From assembly GCA_002309765.1 (NCBI GenBank), contig DBXY01000067.1, positions 1 to 39,259 of the forward strand: 39,259 nucleotides of DNA. Direction: 5' to 3'. Below, in pieces: positions 33,068 through 39,259 of this stretch (the first letter of the stretch is position 1; each line of letters opens with the position of its first letter). The notes under the pieces were generated by a model that was not told where the DNA came from, ran no database searches, and was given only the letters and a program-made list of their open reading frames with translations. The position numbers and the translations under genes were made by a program. The DNA is from Verrucomicrobia bacterium UBA1200. GTDB lineage: Bacteria; Verrucomicrobiota; Kiritimatiellia; RFP12; UBA1067.

Positions 33068-33955
33068 ATGGACTCCTCAATACGGCCGGGAAAAATGGAC
33101 TTTGATCTGTCGCAATATCTCGCTGAACGCAAAGCCTGGGTAGAAGAAAAATTGGAGTCCGTACTCCCGAAGGCTGACGGTGCCACGCCGGATGTGCTGG
33201 CAGCCGCGATGGCCCACGCTCTCAAGGCCGGCGGCAAGCGTCTGCGCCCAATACTATGTATGGCCGCCGCCGAAAGCGTCGGCGCGGAGCCGCGTTCCGT
33301 ATTGACCGCAGCCGCGGCGGTGGAGCTGTTGCACAACTATACCTTGGTGCACGACGATCTTCCCTGCATGGACAATGACACGCTCCGCCGCGGCCAGCCC
33401 ACGGTATGGAAACAGTACGGCGAAACCATTGCCGTGTTAGCCGGGGACGCGCTCCTGACTTTGGCTTTCGGCGTGTTGGCAGAACAATCGGAGATTCGTC
33501 CCGGAACCGCCGCCGCGCTGGCCAAGGAGTTGGCGGCAGCCTCCGGATCCGGCGGCGTGATCGGCGGGCAAGTCGAAGACATCCGCTTCGCCGGCTCCCC
33601 CTCCCGCCCACTGTTGGAATATGTTTTCCAGCATAAGTGCGCCGACCTCTTCCGCGCCGCCTGCCGCATCGGCGGCATTGCCGCCGGGGCGGATGCAGAA
33701 CAACTCGACGCCCTGTCCGAATACGCCAACCGTTTAGGGTTCGCTTTCCAGATTCAAGACGATCTGCTCGATGCCCAACAGGCAAAAGACGACACCAAAC
33801 CCGAACTTTCCTGTCTGGACATCATGTCCGCCGAACAGGCATACGGCTGGGCGCAACAACACACCGACGCCGCAGTTGCCGCGTTGGGAAAACTGCCCGG
33901 CGACACGCGCGCCATGGCGGCGATAGCAGTCCAGCTAATGTCCCGCAAAAACTAA
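33068..33955 (+). CDS. ispA: Polyprenyl (farnesyl) diphosphate synthase
   Basis: 295 residues, the size of bacterial farnesyl diphosphate synthases. It condenses isopentenyl diphosphate with allylic diphosphates. The first aspartate-rich motif is DDLPCMD (96-102), the bacterial DDxxxxD form; the second is DDLLD (231-235). KRLRP (58-61) and GGQVEDI are also conserved. Product length is a family-based guess; geranylgeranyl is possible. ATG 33068 is used, though ATG 33095 also fits. Last gene of the operon, 18 bp after the DUF2723 gene, so it may help to supply polyprenyl carriers. Confidence 0.92.
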   Translation: MDSSIRPGKMDFDLSQYLAERKAWVEEKLESVLPKADGATPDVLAAAMAHALKAGGKRLRPILCMAAAESVGAEPRSVLTAAAAVELLHNYTLVHDDLPCMDNDTLRRGQPTVWKQYGETIAVLAGDALLTLAFGVLAEQSEIRPGTAAALAKELAAASGSGGVIGGQVEDIRFAGSPSRPLLEYVFQHKCADLFRAACRIGGIAAGADAEQLDALSEYANRLGFAFQIQDDLLDAQQAKDDTKPELSCLDIMSAEQAYGWAQQHTDAAVAALGKLPGDTRAMAAIAVQLMSRKN

Positions 33956-34030
33956 CGAGGGAAACCGACTGCTTAAAGCCGACAATACTGGCAAATTTGC
34001 GCCAATTACGCTGATAGCCCCAACCGCCCC

Positions 34031-34060
34031 TTTACAAGTCCATTTGTTTTGTGTTATTAT
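34031..34060 (+). promoter_or_regulatory. Probable promoter for the AAA-ATPase-like gene
   Basis: TTTACA (34031-34036) and TATTAT (34055-34060), spacer 18 bp, in an AT-rich stretch about 50 bp before ATG 34110. Confidence 0.5.
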
Positions 34061-34109
34061 ATCCACAGTTTATGTGATGGGATAGTTGTTCAATGGGTGT
34101 TTCTGGCGT

Positions 34110-35696
34110 ATGAATGAGACGAAGAAGATCAGAGTTCCTACCACGGGAATGCACGATTTCCCGCGACTGATCAGGGACGGATGCAAGTATGTTGACAAGA
34201 CAGCTCTATTGTACCGTCTTGCGACCGAAGAAGATTCACAGTTCTTCATCTCGCGCCCGAGGAGGTTCGGCAAGTCGCTCATGCTTTCCACGCTCAAAGC
34301 AATGTTCGAGGGACGGCGCGAACTTTTTAAAGGACTTGCAATAGACACACTCCCTTGGGAAGGGTGGACACAATCGGTTCCGGTGTTGCATTTCACGATG
34401 TCGGATGCTAACGGGGCTACGCTCCCGGAGTTTCAGCAAAACCTAGAAGACATGGTAATAGATCTCGCGAATGCAAACGGGATCGAGCTGTCACCCAATT
34501 CCTCGTCTGCAAAAAACTTTGACCGGGTTCTTAAAGCGGTCGCAGAGAAGTCGCCCACCGGACAGGTTGTAGTATTGATCGATGAGTATGACGAACCCGT
34601 CGCCAATTTTCTAGATGATCTCCCATCACTAAATCTGGTTAGACGCATTCTTCACGATTTTTACGAAAGATTGAAGAACAATGCCGGCATAATCCGTTTC
34701 CTAATGATGACCGGCGTTACTAAACTCACAAAACTGTCCGTTTTTTCCGGCCTCAACCATTTAAAAGACCGCACAATGTCGCCAGAATACGCCACTTTGC
34801 TTGGCTACACTCCCGAAGAGCTTGACGGTTCACTCCGTGAAAATGTCGAAGCATTCGCGGAAAAGACCGGTACGGATTTCGAAAACGCAAAGGCAGCGTT
34901 GTTGTCTTGGTACGACGGATACCGTTTTTCGCCCGCATCGGAGGCGAAAGTCTGTAATCCAGTATCGTTGGGAATGGCGTTTGACGCAGGTGAACTGCGC
35001 AACTACTGGGAATCCACTGGCCAGACATCCATTATCACCAACCGGCTTAAGGCTGCCGAAGAGATCCCGGCCGATCTGAATGGGCTCACCGCGACAGCCA
35101 CCCAACTGGACATTTGTGACGCGGAAACGATGCCGCTCGTCGCGTTAATGTACCAAGGCGGGTACCTGACCATCAAGGAGGTTGACGAGAACGGTGATAT
35201 GACTCTCGGCATCCCCAATAAAGAAATCTCGTCATCATTGCACGAGGGCTTTGCCGCGTCACTTTTCAAAGCTTCCTTTACCGATTGGAATGATCGGCTA
35301 ATCCATTCCCGGCGCGATTTGCGGGCCAACGGAGTAGAGGTTTTTCTACGCAGGAATCTCAAGGCCGCCTTTTCCACAGTGCCGTACGAGTGGAAAATTA
35401 CTTGCGAACGCGAGGCGAAACGGTACTTTCTGCTTTTCCTCAAACTCTGCGGAGCAGACATCTCTGGTGAACGTCAAAGCGCACTCGGTCGGGCGGACGC
35501 GGTGTTGAAAGACAAGAGTGGCGTCTACGTATTCGAATTCAAATACGGCAAGTCGGCTGCCGAAGCCTTACGGCAGGCGCAAACAAAAGACTACACCGGA
35601 CCGTGGCTGTCCGGTAACCCGCCGGTATTCCTCGTCGGGGTGAACTACAACCCCGAAACGCGTACCATCGACGACCCGTTAGTTGAGCAACAATAG
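34110..35696 (+). CDS. AAA-ATPase-like protein with C-terminal PD-(D/E)XK nuclease domain
   Basis: 528 residues from ATG 34110; the frame opens at TTG 34086 and no clear ribosome binding site is seen for either. The N-terminal domain (AAA-ATPase-like, PF09820 type) begins with YVDKTALL and has a P-loop RRFGKS (51-56) and a Walker B VVVLIDEYDEP (D158, E159). The C-terminal domain (PDDEXK_9/DUF1703 type) keeps GRADAV and VFEFKYG, the D...ExK pattern of the nuclease fold. The family is common and multicopy in gut anaerobes, and its function is unknown. Composition looks more AT-rich than its neighbours and it has no operon partners, which suggests transfer. Confidence 0.88.
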   Translation: MNETKKIRVPTTGMHDFPRLIRDGCKYVDKTALLYRLATEEDSQFFISRPRRFGKSLMLSTLKAMFEGRRELFKGLAIDTLPWEGWTQSVPVLHFTMSDANGATLPEFQQNLEDMVIDLANANGIELSPNSSSAKNFDRVLKAVAEKSPTGQVVVLIDEYDEPVANFLDDLPSLNLVRRILHDFYERLKNNAGIIRFLMMTGVTKLTKLSVFSGLNHLKDRTMSPEYATLLGYTPEELDGSLRENVEAFAEKTGTDFENAKAALLSWYDGYRFSPASEAKVCNPVSLGMAFDAGELRNYWESTGQTSIITNRLKAAEEIPADLNGLTATATQLDICDAETMPLVALMYQGGYLTIKEVDENGDMTLGIPNKEISSSLHEGFAASLFKASFTDWNDRLIHSRRDLRANGVEVFLRRNLKAAFSTVPYEWKITCEREAKRYFLLFLKLCGADISGERQSALGRADAVLKDKSGVYVFEFKYGKSAAEALRQAQTKDYTGPWLSGNPPVFLVGVNYNPETRTIDDPLVEQQ

Positions 35697-35804
35697 AATG
35701 CGCTATGCTACGGCAAAGAAATCGCGAACTCCGTAATACTCGCCACATTGTTTTTTTACAACCACAGTCCCTTCCGGATTTTACCGCATATCATTTGTTT
35801 CGTC

Positions 35805-35833
35805 TTGAATGCGGCGCGGTTTTTTGGTAACCT
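35805..35833 (+). promoter_or_regulatory. Weak candidate promoter for pilB
   Basis: TTGAAT (35805-35810) and TAACCT (35828-35833) with a 17-bp spacer, about 30 bp before the pilB start codon. Confidence 0.3.
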
Positions 35834-35865
35834 TTTTAATGTTGTATTTTCAAGAGGTTTTACCC

Positions 35866-37563
35866 ATGGCAAACCAAGAAGCATTTGCGGCGCTGATTTT
35901 AAAGCGTACCGGTTTTTTTAAAAATGAGTTCCAGCTTAAGCAAGTACTGGCGGCTGACCGTTCCGACGGTTCCAGTCTGGTCGGCACCGTGGTGCGGCTC
36001 GGCGTGGCGAGAGAAGACGAGTTTCTGAAGAAAATCGCCGAAATTTTGGGCTTTTCCTACATCGAGGTCAACAACGCCAAACCTTCCAACGACATTCTCA
36101 CCAAATTGCCCGCCAAGGCGGTTTACCAGTATAACGTGCTGCCGGTAGCGTTCAGCGGCAACATCCTCACCGTGGTAACCAGCGACCCTTTCAATATGGC
36201 GATGGTGGACGGGTTGCGGCTGGCGGCAGGATGCGGAATCCAATTGGCGTTATGCACCCGCGAGGATATCGACAAAGCCATCAAGAAGTACTACGGCGTC
36301 GGCGCGGATGCGATCGAATCGCTAATCGATGACGGTCGCTACTCGGTGGACGATGATTTGCTTTCGCAAATCTCAAAGATCGACGTAAACGAAATCGGAA
36401 CCGAAGCCTCCATCGTTAAATTCGTGAACCAGATTATCGCCGAAGCCGACCGCCAAGGCGCGACCGATATTCACATCGAGCCGATGGAAGACGAGCTGCG
36501 CATCCGCTACCGTATCGACGGTATGCTGCACAAAGTCGATGTGCCGCCGCAATTGAACAAGCTGAAAGCCGCCATCATTTCCCGCGTCAAGGTCATGGCC
36601 AACCTCGATATCGCCGAAAAACGTTTGCCGATGGACGGACGTATCGGTATCAGAATCGGCGGCGAAGACATTGATATCCGTGTTTCCACCATGCCCGGCG
36701 CGTGGGGCGAGTCAATCTCCCTGCGTCTGTTGGCCAAAAGCGGCAACTTCGTGAAAATGGCCGATTTGGGGTTCAGCAAACGCGACTTCTCCGTGGTCAA
36801 CAAAATCATCCATCGCCCCAACGGAATCTTTCTGGTCACCGGACCGACCGGATCCGGTAAATCGACCTCGCTCTACAGCTTCCTGCACGAGGTCAACACC
36901 ATGGACGTGCGAATCCTGACCGCCGAAGACCCGATCGAATACCAGATGGACGGAATCATCCAAGTCCAGATGAATTCCGACATCGGGTTAAACTTCGCCC
37001 GCGCGCTCCGCGCCTTCCTGCGTCAGGACCCGGACAAAATCATGGTGGGAGAAATCCGTGACCGCGAGACCGCCGAAATCGCCATCAACGCCTCTCTCAC
37101 CGGCCACATGGTGTTCTCCACCCTGCACACCAACGACGCCGCCGGCGCTTTCCCGCGACTCACCGATATGGGGGTGGAGCCGTTCCTGATCGCCTCCGCC
37201 GTGGCCGGGGTGATGGGGCAGCGTCTGTGCCGCCGACTTTGCCCAAATTGCAAACACGAAGTGCCGCTGGACCGGAAGTACTACGATCTCCCCTACCCTC
37301 CGGCCCGCGAAACGGTTTTCGAACCGCACGGCTGCGAAACCTGCAACCAGACCGGATACAAGGGACGCCGGGCGCTCTTCGAAGTTCTGGAGGTGGACGA
37401 CGACATCGAATCCGCAATCGTCAAACGCCAGAACGCCACCCAAATCCGCGAACTATCCTTGGCCAAGGGCATGAAAACCCTGCGCGAAGACGGTTGGGAC
37501 AAAACCTTTATGGGCGTGACCTCGATTTCAGAGGTAATGCGCGTGACGGAAGAGAACGCCTAG
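35866..37563 (+). CDS. pilB: Type IV pilus assembly / type II secretion ATPase (PilB/GspE family)
   Basis: 565 residues. A hexameric ATPase that powers pilus extension or secretion. The N-terminal 150 residues are a GspE_N/MshEN-type domain. Then come ATDIHIEPMEDELRIRYRID, Walker A GPTGSGKST (326-334), TAEDPIEYQ (Asp box), Walker B IMVGEIRD, the His box GHMVFSTLHTNDA, and a four-cysteine zinc motif (CPNCKHE ... CETCNQTG) found in PilB and GspE but not in PilT. AGAGGT lies 8 bp before ATG 35866; the frame extends to 35809. PilB is preferred over GspE because pilT is in the window, but no secretin or pilin genes are adjacent to decide. Confidence 0.9.
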   Translation: MANQEAFAALILKRTGFFKNEFQLKQVLAADRSDGSSLVGTVVRLGVAREDEFLKKIAEILGFSYIEVNNAKPSNDILTKLPAKAVYQYNVLPVAFSGNILTVVTSDPFNMAMVDGLRLAAGCGIQLALCTREDIDKAIKKYYGVGADAIESLIDDGRYSVDDDLLSQISKIDVNEIGTEASIVKFVNQIIAEADRQGATDIHIEPMEDELRIRYRIDGMLHKVDVPPQLNKLKAAIISRVKVMANLDIAEKRLPMDGRIGIRIGGEDIDIRVSTMPGAWGESISLRLLAKSGNFVKMADLGFSKRDFSVVNKIIHRPNGIFLVTGPTGSGKSTSLYSFLHEVNTMDVRILTAEDPIEYQMDGIIQVQMNSDIGLNFARALRAFLRQDPDKIMVGEIRDRETAEIAINASLTGHMVFSTLHTNDAAGAFPRLTDMGVEPFLIASAVAGVMGQRLCRRLCPNCKHEVPLDRKYYDLPYPPARETVFEPHGCETCNQTGYKGRRALFEVLEVDDDIESAIVKRQNATQIRELSLAKGMKTLREDGWDKTFMGVTSISEVMRVTEENA

Positions 37564-37600
37564 CCCGCCGCAAACAGCGGTGGCCGCAGCATTTAAATAT

Positions 37601-37640
37601 GACGACAAGCACCATCAGACCCCTGACGGTGCTTGTCGTC
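37601..37640. terminator. Long hairpin between pilB and the V-ATPase genes, probably bidirectional
   Basis: An 18-bp stem with one A-C mismatch (37601-37618 with 37623-37640) and ACCC loop. It is followed by GTTTTTGTT on the plus strand and by an AT-rich run on the minus strand. It lies between two converging units and can end both. Confidence 0.8.
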
Positions 37641-37663
37641 GTTTTTGTTAAAGACAATACAGT

Positions 37664-38122
37664 TTACGCGCCGATTTTGAAAACGGCGAGCAACGACAAG
37701 ACCATGGTAAAGATTGCCACGGTCTCGACAATGCCGAGCGCGCCAAAATAGTTGACGAGTCCCTGCCCGGTTTCCGCCTGAGCGTCGCAAGCGGCGGCAG
37801 CGGCCTTACCCTGGAAGAAAGCTGAGGAACCGATTCCGATGCCGGCGAAGATTCCGAGAACCAGCATCGGCCAACCGGCGGCGGCTTTGCCGAACATGAT
37901 GAACATCAAGACCATGCCGTAGAGCGTTTGGGTGATCGGGGCGCCCACCAGGCCGAGCAGGATGAACGGCGCCGGCTTGCCCTGCGCGTAACATTTCTTC
38001 CAGGCGCCGACCGCCGCCAAAGCGGCCGAACCGGTGCCGAGCGCCGACCCGAGTGCGCTTAAACCGAGACAGGCGACTGCGCCCGCGATGCCAATTGCTG
38101 CGTTGATCTGTTCAGGTGTCAT
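37664..38122 (-). CDS. ntpK: V-type ATP synthase subunit K (membrane rotor)
   Basis: 152 residues with four membrane helices (two fused c-type hairpins). It forms the ion-carrying ring of the V/A-type ATPase in the inner membrane. Compared with Enterococcus hirae NtpK, ion-site residues are in place: T64, Q65 and Y68 in ITQTLYG, Q104 in FFQGKAAAA, and the essential E133 in GIVETVAI. This argues for sodium as coupling ion. GGAG precedes ATG 38122; the longer frame (to 38212) overlaps subunit I. It follows subunit I by 40 bp and is the last gene before a shared terminator. Confidence 0.93.
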   Translation of the reverse strand: MTPEQINAAIGIAGAVACLGLSALGSALGTGSAALAAVGAWKKCYAQGKPAPFILLGLVGAPITQTLYGMVLMFIMFGKAAAGWPMLVLGIFAGIGIGSSAFFQGKAAAAACDAQAETGQGLVNYFGALGIVETVAIFTMVLSLLAVFKIGA

Positions 38123-38162
38123 GGTGTTTTCTCCGTTTTGTTGTGATGGTTTTAGGTTGTTC

Positions 38163-39259
38163 CTACGCATTGGCCGCATCCGCGGACTTGCGTTTGAAGG
38201 GTTTGTAGGCATACCCGGCCCACGAAATCCCCTTATGGTTGGAAAATTCGAGCGTGTTAAGCCGCACCGCGTGAACCAGAATACTCAACGCGGCCATTGC
38301 CAGATTCAGTCCGTGTCCGAGCAACAGAATCAGCACCATCGGAATGATTTTTGCCCACAGCGGCAACCCCAGCCCGATAGCCATGTCGTTGAAGTTCTGC
38401 GCGACCTTGACCGATGCCAAGCCGACCGCGAACAACCGGACATAAGAGATAATGTCGCCCAAGGTGCTAACGATGTTCAGCGGCAACAACCCCAGCTCAA
38501 TGCCGTGTTCCTTAAGCTCGGACTTTTTGAGCGAGAAGCCGAACACCAGCACCACCGCCACCCCGAACACCCAGTACATAAACTTCGGGCAGGTGAAGAT
38601 GCCGACAATGTTGCAGGTCATGCAGTACATGAATCCCAATATCCCAGCCCAACCGAGCTGCGCCAGGAATTTGCTGTCCGGGAATATCATGACCGCGTTC
38701 CATATTCGGGCAAACGCCAAATGCGTCACACCGAGCGTGAAACAGAGCAACATCATGTTGTTGTACGACGGGTCGCCCAGCCACTGCGCCACCGGATGAT
38801 TCAGGCATTCCAGAGAACAGCCGAACCAGGTGTTGGAAAGAAATCCCCACGCGATGGTTGCCAGCGAGAAAACGGTCAGCAGCGTGAACGGCGCGCTAGG
38901 AGCCTTGCGCATTTTGGAACGCGCCCAAATGGTGAGCGCCAGCACAATCGCCCCGTAACCGCCGTCGCCCACCAACATCGCGAAAAAGATGCTGAAGAAC
39001 GCGAAAAACGGCACCGAAATGTCGGTTTCCTCATAAGCCGGGGAGATGCTTAACCCTTCAAATAGCGCCAGCACCGGACGGAACGGTTTGGGCGGGCGCA
39101 ACAGCGTGGGCGGGGTTTCGCCTGGTTCCGGGTCGCGCAAACTAATGCCCCAGGCCGGGCCATCGCCGGATTGTTCCCGCTGCAAATTGCCGGTCTGGTC
39201 TTCCGGAATCCATCCGGTAATCCAGCAGACCGAATCCTGCCGCCCCATCGTGGCGGCTG
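38163..39259 (-). CDS. ntpI: V-type ATP synthase subunit I, C-terminal part (runs off the window)
   Basis: About 365 residues are visible; the reading frame is open through the window end, so the N terminus is outside. The stretch CWITGWIPED is the junction seen in subunit I between the cytoplasmic stator arm and the membrane domain. Then come SISPAYEETDISVPFFAFFSIFFAMLVGDGGYG, a block typical of the family, and six to eight helices, with DIISYVRLFAVGLASVKVA carrying the conserved Arg that faces the rotor glutamate. Subunit I (equivalent to eukaryotic subunit a) holds the ion half-channels. It lies just upstream of subunit K, the usual order. Confidence 0.93.
   Translation of the reverse strand, partial: AATMGRQDSVCWITGWIPEDQTGNLQREQSGDGPAWGISLRDPEPGETPPTLLRPPKPFRPVLALFEGLSISPAYEETDISVPFFAFFSIFFAMLVGDGGYGAIVLALTIWARSKMRKAPSAPFTLLTVFSLATIAWGFLSNTWFGCSLECLNHPVAQWLGDPSYNNMMLLCFTLGVTHLAFARIWNAVMIFPDSKFLAQLGWAGILGFMYCMTCNIVGIFTCPKFMYWVFGVAVVLVFGFSLKKSELKEHGIELGLLPLNIVSTLGDIISYVRLFAVGLASVKVAQNFNDMAIGLGLPLWAKIIPMVLILLLGHGLNLAMAALSILVHAVRLNTLEFSNHKGISWAGYAYKPFKRKSADAANA

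Noticed and set aside
33977..34012. Terminator after ispA around the palindrome GCAAATTTGC
   Set aside because: The stem is too short and AT-rich and lacks a T tract.
38034..39053. 339-residue plus-strand frame at the right end
   Set aside because: It lies opposite the V-ATPase subunits K and I, both of which are certain.
1..39259. CRISPR arrays, tRNA or rRNA genes, riboswitches
   Set aside because: No regularly spaced repeats, no cloverleaf with a CCA end and no conserved rRNA or riboswitch core was seen on either strand by reading; a covariance-model scan was not possible.

Overview
The window reads as chromosomal DNA of an anaerobic bacterium of the PVC superphylum, most likely Kiritimatiellota, Lentisphaerota or Verrucomicrobiota; this is inference from gene content. 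The clues are a very long GreA-type elongation factor of the kind known from Chlamydiae, a DksA-type protein with a lysine/alanine-rich tail, a V-type rather than F-type ATPase, a [FeFe]-hydrogenase maturase (HydF), the AmmeMemoRadiSam genes and a DUF2723 membrane protein. Most genes are GC-rich and have GGAG-type ribosome binding sites. Several promoters share a TTGCTT-N17-TA(A/C)AA(A/T) pattern.

Layout. 0.2-2.5 kb: a Memo-AMMECR1 fusion gene coupled to its radical SAM partner, with aat converging on them. 3.4-6.3 kb: DUF1232 gene, umuC, alr. 6.3-8.5 kb, minus strand: a metal-type permease followed by hydF, behind a consensus promoter that carries dyads. 8.7-12.1 kb: an accessory island. Two different DUF4143 genes, both lacking the N-terminal ATPase part and pointing outward, flank a cassette of four genes that overlap by 4 bp each, including an ImmA/IrrE-type metalloprotease and a DUF4417 protein, plus a truncated unknown gene. 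This is the best place for something undescribed. 12.1-17.9 kb: rpsO and pnp with tandem promoters and terminators, then guaA-hisH-hisF. 17.9-24.8 kb, minus strand: pilT, a sirtuin gene, an SGLT-type symporter with a lipoprotein mutarotase, and a two-gene operon of unknown envelope proteins.

25.1-34.0 kb: a five-gene plus-strand operon (GreA-like, DksA-like, lspA, a giant DUF2723/TPR protein, prenyl diphosphate synthase) that joins RNA polymerase secondary-channel factors to envelope and lipid-carrier functions. 34.1-35.7 kb: an AAA-ATPase-like/PD-(D/E)XK gene of a mobile family. 35.9-37.6 kb: pilB. 37.7-39.26 kb, minus strand: V-type ATPase subunits K and I, the latter running off the window end.

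Links between genes: subunit K keeps the residues used for sodium binding in Enterococcus NtpK, and the window also has a sodium/solute symporter, so a sodium cycle is plausible. PilT and PilB indicate type IV pili. LspA would process the lipoprotein mutarotase. I found no rRNA, tRNA, CRISPR array or complete insertion sequence, and no gap between genes longer than 300 bp.
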